The position numbers were made by a program, and so were the translations under genes. Shown here piece by piece: positions 49,404-58,609 of a DNA stretch of 64,000 bases. Under the pieces are notes generated by a model, which worked only from the letters and a program-made list of their open reading frames with translations, searched no databases and was not told the DNA's origin. How positions within the stretch are numbered: position 1 is the stretch's first letter; the number at the start of each line of letters is the position of its first letter. Source of the stretch: Nitrospira sp. CG24A (GTDB lineage Bacteria > Nitrospirota > Nitrospiria > Nitrospirales > Nitrospiraceae); the NCBI GenBank assembly GCA_002869925.2, contig NEWT02000036.1:1-64000 (forward strand), given 5' to 3'.

Positions 49404-49970
49404 ATGAATAGGGTACTGGGATTCAAGTCGAGACTGGTCGGGGGAGGAGTGGCGGTTGCCCTGATGATCGGACTTGTTGCCTGCGGCGGGCCTCCAAAAT
49501 GGGTGAAGCAAGGATCAGGGGCATTCAACGAAAAAGACAGTAAGGCCTTCTATGGTGTCGGATCGGTGTCCGGCATGCGAAATGAGCCGCTCGCTTGGGA
49601 CACCGCTGAAAATCGTGCTAGAGCGGAGATCGCCAAGACGTTTGAAACCTATACCGGTTACTTGATGCGTGACTATGCCGCCTCTACAACGGCTGGAGAC
49701 TTTACCAGAAACACGGAAGAGCAGAATGTCGAGCGGGCGATTAAGACGGTGACGACGACGACCCTAAGCGGCGTGCGGCCCATGGAGCGTTACAAGGATG
49801 AAAAAACCGGCACGTATTATGTATTAACCAAGCTGAACCTCGATGACATGAAGGACAATCTCGAAAAGGCAAAGGAACTGAATGCGCAGGTTCGCGATTA
49901 CGTCAGAAAGAATGCGGATAAGCTCTTTGAGCGGCTTGAAAAAGAAGAAGAGAAGCGGGAGCAACGCTAA
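49404..49970 (+). CDS. LPP20-family lipoprotein
   Basis: 188 residues. Lipoprotein signal with lipobox IGLVACGG, then an LPP20 region: WVKQGSGAFNEKDSKAFYGV, GSVSGMRNEPLAWDTAENRA, RAEIAKTFETYTGYL and KTVTTTTLSGVRPMERYKDE, ending in a charged helix. Start ATG 49404 has GGAGG seven bases upstream; the ATG two codons earlier is too close. It is first in a lipoprotein cluster with an LpoB-like, a COG3014-like and another LPP20 gene, a set often found together in Gram-negative bacteria and linked with peptidoglycan synthesis regulation. Confidence 0.8.
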   Translation: MNRVLGFKSRLVGGGVAVALMIGLVACGGPPKWVKQGSGAFNEKDSKAFYGVGSVSGMRNEPLAWDTAENRARAEIAKTFETYTGYLMRDYAASTTAGDFTRNTEEQNVERAIKTVTTTTLSGVRPMERYKDEKTGTYYVLTKLNLDDMKDNLEKAKELNAQVRDYVRKNADKLFERLEKEEEKREQR

Positions 49971-50023
49971 GGTTTCCCACTGAGTGACCGCCAATGGCAG
50001 TATCTGTGAGGAGGTATCCGGTG

Positions 50024-50632
50024 ATGGTAAGGGACAGATGGCGGATTGGGTTTGTGGCGTTGGCGCTGTTGTCGCTGGTCGGCTGTGCTCAGGAGACGAG
50101 AATTACGAGGGTCGACTCCGGGGTTGTTACGGATCTGAGCGGCCGTTGGAACGATACCGATTCCAGGATCGTCGCAGAGTCCATGGTCAAAGAGGCGTTG
50201 GAGTTTCCGTGGCTCAATAATTTTTCCAGCTCGAAGCGGCGTCAGCCGGTGGTTGTTGTCGGAACCATTCAGAACAGCAGCCATGAGCATATCAACGTTA
50301 ACACGTTTGTGACCGATCTTGAGCGTGAACTGACGAACTCACAAAAAGTAACGTTTGTGGCAGGAAAAGGAGATCGCGAAGAGCTTCGCACCGAACGCAA
50401 AGAGCAAGCGATGTATGCGCGGGAAGATACGCAGAAAGCGCCGGGAAAAGAGATCGGCGCCGACTATATGATGAAGGGTACGATTGCGACGATCCTCGAT
50501 GAGGCTGATGGAACAAAGGCGGTGTTCTACCAGGTTGATTTGCAGATGGTGGATTTGGAAAATAATGCCAAGGTGTGGTACGGCCAAAAGAAGATTAAGA
50601 AAGTCGTCGAAAAGAAACGTTCAATCTTTTAG
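50024..50632 (+). CDS. LpoB-like penicillin-binding protein activator lipoprotein
   Basis: 202 residues. Lipobox LLSLVGCAQ, then the PF13036 pattern: VTDLSGRWNDTDSRIVAESM, VVVVGTIQNSSHEHINVNTF, ERELTNSQKVTFVAGKGDRE and YQVDLQMVDLENNAKVWYGQ. LpoB anchors in the outer membrane and stimulates the peptidoglycan synthase PBP1b through the periplasm. Start ATG 50024 lies nine bases after GGAGG. A strong terminator follows (50665-50703), so this gene ends the transcript that begins near 49340, with readthrough needed for the next gene. Confidence 0.8.
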   Translation: MVRDRWRIGFVALALLSLVGCAQETRITRVDSGVVTDLSGRWNDTDSRIVAESMVKEALEFPWLNNFSSSKRRQPVVVVGTIQNSSHEHINVNTFVTDLERELTNSQKVTFVAGKGDREELRTERKEQAMYAREDTQKAPGKEIGADYMMKGTIATILDEADGTKAVFYQVDLQMVDLENNAKVWYGQKKIKKVVEKKRSIF

Positions 50633-50647
50633 GCTCCTCGATATCCG

Positions 50648-52141
50648 TTGAGCCCTCTTGTCTCAAGCCCCACCGCCTCTATTCCGGCACGGTGGGGCTT
50701 TTTCATTTCCATTCAGGTTCTCTTTGCTGCGCTGGCGGTTGTGCTGCTCGCCGGATGCGGCCCCTCGGTCAACCGGTATCTCCTCATCGACGCAAGTCTG
50801 CGCGCCCATGACGCGAAGGGCGCCGATGCCATTGTGCAGCAGGCCGAGAAGGAATATGGCGGGGGAAGCCGTGTCCTCTATGGTATGGATCGAGGGATGA
50901 CGCTTCAACTCGTCGGTGACTATCAGCAGAGCAACGCAGTCTTGGAACTGGCAGAGGAAGAACTTGATCGTCTCTATACGCGAAAGATCCGAACGGAGGC
51001 GCTCGCGTTCATGACGAATGATACGGCGCTCCCGTACGAGGGCGATCCGTACGAACAGGTGTTGATCAATGTCTTGAAGGCCCTCAACTATGCGGTGCTG
51101 GGCCAGTGGCAGGACGCGCTGGTCGAAGCCCGTCGTATCGATCATCGGCTCAATGTCCTGTCGGATCGAACACAGGAGAAGAATGCCTATCGAGACGATG
51201 GATTTGCGCGTTATCTGAGCGGCATTCTCTACGAAAGCACCGGCGATGTGAATAATGCGTTTATCGCCTATCGCAAGGCCTATGAGACCTTTGATGCCAC
51301 CCGCGCATGGTCGCACACGGCTGTTCCGTCTCAGTTGAGGGAAGATTTGTTACGAACGTCCGAGGCCATGCATTTCGCTCAGGAATTGGCCGAATATCGG
51401 CGACTGTTTCCTGATACGAAATGGGAAACGAATCAATCGTTACAACAGCTCGCTCAAGTTGTTGTGATCAGCTATAATGGCCGCGCGCCACGCAAGGAGG
51501 ATCAGTTTCTTGACCTGCCGATTAGTCTCAACGCACTCCAGTTGGTGCTCCTCAACCGCGGGATTGTGCAGCAGAACCGACGGTCCAATCGGGCGATGGA
51601 TACGGTCTTGTACGGGCTGAACGGACGCGTCGTTCGAGTGGCGTTACCAAGACTCATTCCGCAAAAGACACAGGTGTCTGTCGATATGGTAAGCCTTATT
51701 CCTGACAATGGTGCGCGGGTGACTGTGAACACTGAATTGGTGCATAACGTGACCGCCTTGGCGGAGAAGGCGCTCTCAGAACGAATGGCCGGTATTACGG
51801 CGAAAGCTCTTGCCCGCGCCGCGACAAAGTTTGCGTTTGCCGAGGGGGCGACGAGAGGGGCTCAGCATGCAGCAGGGAGAGATGCAGCGCCTTGGGTGGG
51901 TTTACTCGTCGGGCTGCTGACAAAAGGACTGGCGGTGGCATCGGAAGAAGCCGACACACGAAGTTGGCAGACGTTGCCTGATGAAATTCATCTCGCTCGG
52001 GTGTGGGTTCCACCAGGCCGCTATCAGGTTCAGAGCGAGCCAATCGGAGGGCTTCATGACCCGTTACAGCCTGAGACCATGCGGACTCTGTCCCTCGGGC
52101 CGGGCGAGACTGCGGTGCTTCTTCAGCGTGTGATGCCATGA
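50648..52141 (+). CDS. COG3014-like lipoprotein
   Basis: About 497 residues from a TTG at 50648. The signal peptide has lipobox VVLLAGCGP. The body has alpha-helical TPR-like regions (YGMDRGMTLQLVGDYQQSNA, LNYAVLGQWQDALVEARRID, YRDDGFARYLSGILYESTGD) and a C-terminal domain (LPDEIHLARVWVPPGRYQVQ), the pattern of COG3014 lipoproteins found beside LpoB. An unusual point is the strong terminator within its first 20 codons (50665-50703), so the start is uncertain; no other in-frame ATG or GTG precedes the signal peptide. The next gene overlaps its stop. Confidence 0.7.
   Translation: MSPLVSSPTASIPARWGFFISIQVLFAALAVVLLAGCGPSVNRYLLIDASLRAHDAKGADAIVQQAEKEYGGGSRVLYGMDRGMTLQLVGDYQQSNAVLELAEEELDRLYTRKIRTEALAFMTNDTALPYEGDPYEQVLINVLKALNYAVLGQWQDALVEARRIDHRLNVLSDRTQEKNAYRDDGFARYLSGILYESTGDVNNAFIAYRKAYETFDATRAWSHTAVPSQLREDLLRTSEAMHFAQELAEYRRLFPDTKWETNQSLQQLAQVVVISYNGRAPRKEDQFLDLPISLNALQLVLLNRGIVQQNRRSNRAMDTVLYGLNGRVVRVALPRLIPQKTQVSVDMVSLIPDNGARVTVNTELVHNVTALAEKALSERMAGITAKALARAATKFAFAEGATRGAQHAAGRDAAPWVGLLVGLLTKGLAVASEEADTRSWQTLPDEIHLARVWVPPGRYQVQSEPIGGLHDPLQPETMRTLSLGPGETAVLLQRVMP
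50665..50703 (+). terminator. Intrinsic terminator after the LpoB-like gene
   Basis: An 11-bp stem, AAGCCCCACCG (50665-50675) with CGGTGGGGCTT (50690-50700), a 14-nt loop, then TTTTTC. It stands 33 bp after the LpoB-like stop and inside the first codons of the following reading frame, so it may act as an attenuator between the two. Confidence 0.8.
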
Positions 52142-53301
52142 GAGGCAGATGGATGTTCGTCTCTCGCGCCGGGATGCTGCTGATGGGGTTGGCTGCACTG
52201 TCCGGCTGTGCATGGGTTGGAGGGCACACACAACCAGACTGGATTGAAGGGGTGAGTGCGGCGTATCCGTCCGGGCAATATCTCGTTGGCGTGGGTCAGG
52301 CGGAGAGTCGGGCGGTCGCTGAGGATCGTGCCTATGCAGCAGTGGCTCGCATTTTTAAAGCTGAGGTGAGTGCGCATGCAAAGGACTGGGAGTCGTATCT
52401 GGTGATCGAGCAGCGCGGGCAGAGCAGTGCGGAGCGGCGATTAACGCTCGACAATCTGACCCGTGTGTCGACCGATAAAGTATTGGAGAATGTTCAGATC
52501 GTCGATCGATGGATCGATGTGCAGAAAGGACTGCATTATGCCTTGGCGGGGATGCATCGGCCTCAGGCGGAGACCTCGTTCATGGAACGGATTACCGATC
52601 TCGACCGATCGATCAGCGATGATGTCGAGGAGGCCCATCGTTCTTCGGATAAGCTGGGAAAAGTCAGAGCACTGAGACGAGCTGCGAGGAATCTGGTGCT
52701 ACGGGAGACGTATAACACCGATCTTCGTGTGATTCGCACGAGCGGGCAGGGTACCGCCGCGTCCTACCGTGTGAGTGAACTCGCGCATGAACTCGAACAG
52801 TTCCTTGCCACGAATCTGGTGCTGGCGGTTACGATGGCCGGCGATCAGGCTGAACCGATGCAACGTGCCGTGACGGAGGGATTGTTGAAAGAAGGGCTCA
52901 CCGTGACGAGTCGGGCGTGGGAAGGGGATCGGTCGATGAACGGTGATTCAGGCGGGTCTTTCCCTGAGCTGCTCGTGCGGGGTGTCGTGCGTGTATGGCC
53001 GATCGATGTGCGTGATCCGCAATTCAAGTTTATGCGGTGGTGCAGCGATTTCGAAGTTGTGGATGTAACCAGCCGGCGAGTGGTCGGCGCGTTGTCAACG
53101 GGTGGAAAGGAGGGCCATCTATCGGAGCGTGAAGCGATAGCCAAAGTTGTGCGTGTCATGCAGGAGACATTATCGACTCATGTGGCAAAGGCTATAGCGG
53201 GCCATGTGTACGGAGAGGTAGAACTACCGGTACGGGCAAGCCTGCCTGCGGGATGTCCCCGGGACGGATTGGCCTCTACGCCGGCATCAGCACCGCACTA
53301 A
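52138..53301 (+). CDS. LPP20-type lipoprotein, long form
   Basis: 387 residues. Lipoprotein signal with lipobox LAALSGCAW, then an LPP20-like domain (PDWIEGVSAAYPSGQYLVGV, GQAESRAVAEDRAYAAVARI, DNLTRVSTDKVLENVQIVDR, HYALAGMHRP) and a second domain about 200-370 (LVLAVTMAGDQAEPMQRAV, DFEVVDVTSRRVVGALSTGG). The ATG overlaps the COG3014-like stop (ATGA), so the two are translated together. The protein probably works with the other lipoproteins of the cluster in envelope maintenance. The following gene, a likely antitoxin, is 18 bp away. Confidence 0.75.
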   Translation: MRGRWMFVSRAGMLLMGLAALSGCAWVGGHTQPDWIEGVSAAYPSGQYLVGVGQAESRAVAEDRAYAAVARIFKAEVSAHAKDWESYLVIEQRGQSSAERRLTLDNLTRVSTDKVLENVQIVDRWIDVQKGLHYALAGMHRPQAETSFMERITDLDRSISDDVEEAHRSSDKLGKVRALRRAARNLVLRETYNTDLRVIRTSGQGTAASYRVSELAHELEQFLATNLVLAVTMAGDQAEPMQRAVTEGLLKEGLTVTSRAWEGDRSMNGDSGGSFPELLVRGVVRVWPIDVRDPQFKFMRWCSDFEVVDVTSRRVVGALSTGGKEGHLSEREAIAKVVRVMQETLSTHVAKAIAGHVYGEVELPVRASLPAGCPRDGLASTPASAPH

Positions 53302-53319
53302 TTCAGAGAGAGGGAGGAT

Positions 53320-53598
53320 ATGGCCAAATCGAAGTTGGAAGCAGCACAGACATCAACTCGTGCGCCACGCAGTCGTGGTCGCGGATTGACGGTGACGCAA
53401 CAGCGGGTTCCCAGTAGCTTGGCGAAACGCCGACTGAATGATCGACTCAAGAACGACACGGCCTCGTTTAATCTGGGCAACCTCACCGACAAGTTTCGCA
53501 AGGAGGGCTACGACGAGCTACCTCTGGATGAACTCCAAGATCGGCTCTCGAAACTGTCCGGTCCCTTGGCGGCCATCATTCTGAAGGGGAGAGTGTGA
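53320..53598 (+). CDS. Putative antitoxin of a PIN-type toxin-antitoxin pair
   Basis: 92 residues, strongly basic N-terminus (TSTRAPRSRGRGLTVTQQRV) followed by SSLAKRRLNDRLKNDTASFN and a C-terminal helix (YDELPLDELQDRLSKLSGPL). No known DNA-binding fold is evident, but size and charge fit an antitoxin. It has GAGGGAGGAT upstream and ends 4 bp before a PIN-domain gene, the usual arrangement of VapBC-type systems. It would neutralise the PIN protein. Confidence 0.6.
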   Translation: MAKSKLEAAQTSTRAPRSRGRGLTVTQQRVPSSLAKRRLNDRLKNDTASFNLGNLTDKFRKEGYDELPLDELQDRLSKLSGPLAAIILKGRV

Positions 53599-53602
53599 TC
53601 GT

Positions 53603-54046
53603 ATGCCATACTACTATTTTGACTCAACGGCGCTGGTGAAACGATATAGCATGGAACGCGGTACACGCATCATCGGCAGACTGATGGTGAAGCGGGGTAA
53701 AGTGGCGATTGTCTCGACGTGGTCTGTGACGGATTTGTATACAGTCCTCGCCAATCGGGCTCACCATGGGGAAATCACCAGAGACGATTGCTACTCGGTG
53801 ATCCATAAGTTTGAAAGGGATTCTCAGGAAGGCCTCTATAAGTTCATTGCGCCGACGATGCAGACGTTTTTAGCGACCAAAGAGCTTGCGCTGGAGTATC
53901 CTGCGCTCCGATCCCCACAGGTCCTACATTTGGCGCTCGCGTTGGAGCTGAAGCCCTTGCGGCTGACCGTTGTCAGTGCAGACACACAATTACTGACGGC
54001 CTCTCGCTCGGCGGGACTTCATATCATTAATCCGGAAGAGGATTGA
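53603..54046 (+). CDS. PIN-domain ribonuclease, VapC-like toxin
   Basis: 147 residues, PIN fold. The N-terminal strand YYYFDSTALVKRY holds the first acidic residue (Asp7), TWSVTDLYTVLANR supplies Asp44, and TVVSADTQLL supplies Asp127. The expected acidic residue in the D-A-x-H-L-A motif is Gln106 (SPQVLHLALAL), so one of four metal-binding residues is changed, and activity may be reduced or altered. It is the second gene of a two-gene unit with the antitoxin at 53320. Substrate RNA unknown. Confidence 0.75.
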   Translation: MPYYYFDSTALVKRYSMERGTRIIGRLMVKRGKVAIVSTWSVTDLYTVLANRAHHGEITRDDCYSVIHKFERDSQEGLYKFIAPTMQTFLATKELALEYPALRSPQVLHLALALELKPLRLTVVSADTQLLTASRSAGLHIINPEED

Positions 54047-54585
54047 TGGGCATGCGCAGGAGCGTCGGCTCAATAGCCGGCGATTATTGTGTCGATGACG
54101 GTCATGGAATCAGTGGCGGCGTACAGAAGCGCAGGGCATTATTCTAGACACGAGTACCGACAGTGACGGATTGACCTTGTGTTCCCAGATGGGGTGATAG
54201 GGGCCGTGGCTCTATGTCGGTGCATGTGTTAAGGATGACTTCCGAAAAGAACCTGTTCGGCCTTGTGGTCCGTTTCTTCCTCTAGATTTGAAGGGACTTC
54301 TTCGTCTGGTCCGGTCGAGCGAAGAGCAGAGTTTCACTGCGTAGCATTTCTCAACGCAGTGCAGAGTCGGCGCCGTCATCCTCCCGTCCCGCCAGGAGCG
54401 GATAAGAACGACTCGGTACGACCCGCATTGTTCGTTCTTCAATTTTTCAGAACCGAAGACTTCGTCATAGATGTCATGATGGGTGCACACGTGTTCAAGC
54501 CCTGGCCGAAGAGGGCGACGATCCCTGGTATGGCCGCAAGCGCTGTGGCACACTACGATGAAACGGTTCCGCTGTCGGAGTTGAC
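54047..54585. other. Intergenic region before the trehalose genes
   Basis: About 540 bp without a recognisable gene. The longest frame (54263-54685 plus) has no domain, no ribosome site and overlaps the treZ remnant. Promoters of the trehalose genes may lie here but none was identified. Confidence 0.35.
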
Positions 54586-55221
54586 ATGGCGACACAAGAA
54601 CTGTGGCAATTACATCTGGGAGCATGGCCTATCGGTCCGTCCAAGATTCATTTTCGGGTGTGGGCTCCTTATGCCAAGCGGGTGACGGTCGATCTTGTTA
54701 GTCCACCGCAGTTAGCGAGAAACCAACCCATTCAGCTGAAACCGTGCGAGCATGGATACTTTGAAGCCACGGTGTGCGGGATCGAACCAGGCGCTCGGTA
54801 TCGCTATGTATTAGACGGCACTGAAGGAAGGGTTTGTCTATTCTGGGCAACGATCCACGTTTCGTCGTCGCCGCCATGGGGGGTCGTCGATTTCCCGCCC
54901 TCCCCACAATGTATCGTCTATTCTCAAAACCACGATCAGGTCGGGAACCCCACAGAGGGAGGACGTCTCAGCACCGTAGTTCCCCGCGACGCGCTGAAAG
55001 TGGCGGTCGCAGCCTGTCGCTTGGCGCCGAATATTCCGCTGCTGTTCATGGGTGAAGAATACGGAGAGACCACGCCGTTTCTGTACTTTTTGGAGAACAC
55101 GAACAAACCATTTCTGTCCCGGCTTTCAGCGTGGCGATCTACCTGGAATGCATCCCGTCAACGTAACAATGGCACCAATGAGCCACCTCACTCAGTTGGA
55201 AGCATGAGAGCGGTGGGTTGA
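54586..55221 (+). pseudogene. treZ: Gutted treZ (maltooligosyl-trehalose trehalohydrolase)
   Basis: The frame starts like TreZ (LWQLHLGAWPIGPSKIHFRV, then WAPYAKRVTVDL: the N-terminal beta domain), then after ~80 residues jumps from LDGTEGR through unrelated VCLFWATIHVSSSPPWGVVD to the end of the catalytic barrel (IVYSQNHDQVGNPTEGGRLS, TVVPRDALKVAVAACRL, PLLFMGEEYGETTPFLYFLE). About 300 central residues with the nucleophile and acid/base are gone and only the NHDQ aspartate remains. The C-terminus is also changed. The product cannot hydrolyse the TreY product. Confidence 0.8.
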
Positions 55222-55515
55222 TCCGCAAAGATCAATCGGTGTTTGGTCATCCCTTACGGGAGGCGTTGCGCAATGCTGCATGTCGCTTGCCAGAACATTT
55301 CTGTCGCTATTTTACCCGCGGTATCTTCTCTTATAGCCTCTCGACTTGCGTGGTGGCGGTGGAGGTGAGGGTTTACTCAACTGTGACCCCCAAGGAGTGG
55401 TTGACTTTGCTTAGGCGTGACTGACAAGGTTGACAGATCTGGGACGCCGGAACTCCATCTGAAAATGTTCGCGGATGGACGCTTCAAACAATCCGAGAAC
55501 CTGCCTGAGAATACA

Positions 55516-58431
55516 ATGAACCTCAAGGTCTCTCACCCAAAGATTCCTGCTGCGACGTACCGGCTTCAGTTTAACAATACCTTCACATTTGTTGATGCCG
55601 CCCATATTGTGCCGTATCTGCATGCGTTAGGCATTACGGATTGTTACGCATCATCCTACTTGATGGCCGTACCCGGGAGTCTGCACGGCTATGATATTGT
55701 CGATCCGACGACCTTGAACCCAGACCTTGGAACCGAACAGAACTTTCAAATCTTTGCTGACTCGCTCGCACAGCACGACATGGGGCAGATTCTGGATGTC
55801 GTGCCTAATCATATGGGCATCTCAAAATCGTGTAACGCCTGGTGGCAGGATGTCCTGGAGAACGGCCCTAGTGCGCATTACGCATCGTTCTTCGACATTG
55901 ATTGGCGCCCTGTCAAGGCCGAGCTGGAAGGAAAAGTGCTTCTGCCGATTTTGGGGGAGCAGTATGGAACCGTCGTGGAGAACCAGGAGATCATCCTGGA
56001 ATACGATGAAGGACGGTTCTTCTTCCGTTACTTCGATCACCAGCTTCCCGTTGACCCAAAGTACTCAGCGATGATCCTCGCCCTGCGGTTGGATGAGTTG
56101 ATCAGCCGGACGCAGTCGGAAGATCTGCATGTGCAGGAGCTGCAGAGTATCCTGACCGCTCTTCAGCATCTGCCTGATCGTAATAAGGCGGATCCCGCCC
56201 AGGTTGCAGAGCGTTATCGGGAGAAGGAGATTATCAGGCGGCGACTCTCACGCATCATGAACGAGAGCCAGACTGTCCAGAAGTTTATTCACGATAATGT
56301 CGCAATCTATAACGGGACAAAAGGAGACTCGAAAAGCTTCGATCTGCTGGATCAACTCCTGAGCCACCAGGTGTATCGACTTGCCTATTGGCGTGTTGCT
56401 TCAGAAGAAATCAACTATCGGCGTTTCTTCGATATCAATGAGCTGGCAGCTGTTCGCATGGAGGATCCTGCCGTATTCCTCTCCTCTCACGAACTCATTC
56501 TTCAGCTCTTAAAGAATGGAGCGGCCACCGGATTGCGTATCGATCATGTCGATGGCTTGTACGATCCCAGCGCCTACCTTGGGCAATTACAGGCGTGGGC
56601 CAAAGCAAACCTTGCTCCTTTCGCAGGGGAGGTCGAGCGGCCGCTGTTTCTTGTCGTCGAAAAAATCCTCACAAGGGAAGAGACGCTGCCTGTTCAATGG
56701 CCTGTCTATGGTACGACAGGGTATGACTTCCTCTCCCTGGTCAACGGGCTGTTTGTGGACGGGTCACATGAACAGGCGTTCAATCGACTCTATGCCCGTT
56801 TTATCGGCAATCACCTTTCCTTTGAAGACTGTGCCTATGAAAGCAAGCAGCTGATTATGCGAGCGTCCATGTCGAGCGAGATCAACGTGCTGGGGTATCA
56901 GCTTAATCATCTCTCTGAAATGAACCGACGATTCAGAGATTTCACGCTGAACAGCCTGATTCACGCCATTCGTGAGATTATCGCCTGTTTTCCTGTCTAC
57001 AGGACGTATGTGACTCCGGGCGAGGAACCGGTGATGGATCGGGATCGGTCCTATATCCGGCTTGCAGTCTCTAAGGCCAAGCGTAAGAATCCTGCGCTAA
57101 GCGGTCTTGTATTCGACTTTGTTCAGGATATTCTGCTCAAGCAGGCCAGTTATCATCACGAGCGGGAGCGCCTTGATCAGCTCAGGTTTGCGATGAAGTT
57201 TCAGCAGATCACGGGCACGGTCATGGCGAAGGGGGCCGAAGACACGGCCTTTTACGTGTATAACCGTCTTGCCTCACTGAACGAGGTCGGCGGCGATCCT
57301 CTGCAATTCGGGATTTCAGTCCACACCTTTCACGAACGCATGCGTCAGCGTCGGGCCCATTGGCCGGCGAGTATGTGCACGACTTCGACTCACGACACGA
57401 AACGTAGCGAAGATGTGCGAGCCAGGATCAATGTCCTTTCAGAAATCCCGCAAGGCTGGAAGGCTCGTATTCTTCGATGGAGCGCACTCAACAAAGGGTA
57501 TAAAACAGAAGTGGACGGGATGCTCGCTCCTGATCGCAACGAGGAATACTTGCTCTATCAAACCTTAATCGGTGCCTGGCCGTTTCATGCAATGGACGAA
57601 GACCAATACAAAAGCTTCAGTGATCGAATTCAGGCCTATATGGCAAAAGCCTTGAAGGAGGCCAAGATTCATACGAGCTGGGTTAATCCAAACCATGCGT
57701 ATGACCAAGCTGTGCGTGATTTCATTGAACGTATTCTGGTGCGTGAGTCGCCCAACCCGTTCTTGGCGGATTTCCTTCCCTTTCAACAAGTGATCGCGCG
57801 TCACGGTGTCTATAACTCGCTTTCGCAAGTGCTTCTCAAAATTGCAGCGCCCGGCATTCCGGATTTTTACCAGGGCGCTGAATTGTGGGATTTCAGCCTG
57901 GTCGATCCGGACAACCGTCGGCCGGTGGACTATAAGATGCGAGCCCGCTTCTTGGCTGATTTTCAGTCGACCCGCGGAATACAAGGATCCGATCAGCGTC
58001 AGCTCGTTCAGGAGTTGCTCGCGACGGTTTCAGACGGGCGGATCAAGCTGTACATCACAATGGCAGGTCTGCACTATCGTCGGGCACACACTTCTTTGTT
58101 CTCAAGCGGTGAATATGTTCCGCTCAAGGTCGAAGGAACGAAGAAGCAGCATGTCTGCGCGTTTGCCAGGATTTATGAGGATCGGGCCGTCGTCGCGATC
58201 GTTCCGGTTTTGATCAGTGGACTGTGCCAAGAGACCGAATCCTTTCCGTTCGATCCAAGTCTATGGGAGGACACATGGGTAATCGTGCCATCTTGGAGAC
58301 CAGCCTCCTGTTATCAGAACCTATTAACCGGGGAAATTCTCTCCTCGACCGAGACCGAGGGCAAACAGAGCCTTCGCCTGGCTGAGGTCTTGGGCTCCTG
58401 TCCGGTCGCACTACTCGAGCGGATGACATGA
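55516..58431 (+). CDS. treY: Maltooligosyl trehalose synthase
   Basis: About 971 residues from the ATG at 55516, ten residues before the conserved IPAATYRLQFNN; the frame extends back to a GTG at 55417. TreY isomerises the reducing end of maltooligosaccharides to a trehalose unit. GH13 motifs are visible: DVVPNHMGIS, LRIDHVDGL (nucleophile Asp ~343 from this start), LVVEKIL (acid/base Glu), and CTTSTHDTKRSEDVRARI. The size is longer than many TreY (~700-850) with a helical insert around 56100-56300 region. It sits right after a broken treZ, so its usual partner is missing here. Confidence 0.9.
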   Translation: MNLKVSHPKIPAATYRLQFNNTFTFVDAAHIVPYLHALGITDCYASSYLMAVPGSLHGYDIVDPTTLNPDLGTEQNFQIFADSLAQHDMGQILDVVPNHMGISKSCNAWWQDVLENGPSAHYASFFDIDWRPVKAELEGKVLLPILGEQYGTVVENQEIILEYDEGRFFFRYFDHQLPVDPKYSAMILALRLDELISRTQSEDLHVQELQSILTALQHLPDRNKADPAQVAERYREKEIIRRRLSRIMNESQTVQKFIHDNVAIYNGTKGDSKSFDLLDQLLSHQVYRLAYWRVASEEINYRRFFDINELAAVRMEDPAVFLSSHELILQLLKNGAATGLRIDHVDGLYDPSAYLGQLQAWAKANLAPFAGEVERPLFLVVEKILTREETLPVQWPVYGTTGYDFLSLVNGLFVDGSHEQAFNRLYARFIGNHLSFEDCAYESKQLIMRASMSSEINVLGYQLNHLSEMNRRFRDFTLNSLIHAIREIIACFPVYRTYVTPGEEPVMDRDRSYIRLAVSKAKRKNPALSGLVFDFVQDILLKQASYHHERERLDQLRFAMKFQQITGTVMAKGAEDTAFYVYNRLASLNEVGGDPLQFGISVHTFHERMRQRRAHWPASMCTTSTHDTKRSEDVRARINVLSEIPQGWKARILRWSALNKGYKTEVDGMLAPDRNEEYLLYQTLIGAWPFHAMDEDQYKSFSDRIQAYMAKALKEAKIHTSWVNPNHAYDQAVRDFIERILVRESPNPFLADFLPFQQVIARHGVYNSLSQVLLKIAAPGIPDFYQGAELWDFSLVDPDNRRPVDYKMRARFLADFQSTRGIQGSDQRQLVQELLATVSDGRIKLYITMAGLHYRRAHTSLFSSGEYVPLKVEGTKKQHVCAFARIYEDRAVVAIVPVLISGLCQETESFPFDPSLWEDTWVIVPSWRPASCYQNLLTGEILSSTETEGKQSLRLAEVLGSCPVALLERMT

Positions 58432-58609
58432 GCCTCGGCACATTGACTGCGCCCCTGGAAATCTCTACGTCACTGCGTCATCATTGACTGCGGCGTTCAA
58501 ATGTGAAGCGGCCAGCCAAAAGCCTCCCATAATTTCCGCTTGGATGGTAGGATGGCGGCCTCTGAAGCGTATTAGTTAGGTGGAGATTGGAACGGTAAGG
58601 AGGAGAGTT
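58432..58609. other. Short gap, nothing recognised
   Basis: About 178 bp between treY and the DUF5752 gene; no clear promoter, terminator or small gene is visible. Confidence 0.3.

Noticed and set aside
54263-54685. 140-codon frame before treZ remnant
   Set aside because: No domain, no ribosome site, overlaps treZ-derived sequence in another frame.
55222-55515. 68-codon frame (55218-55424) between treZ remnant and treY
   Set aside because: No match to TreZ C-terminus or any family and no ribosome site; probably decayed DNA.
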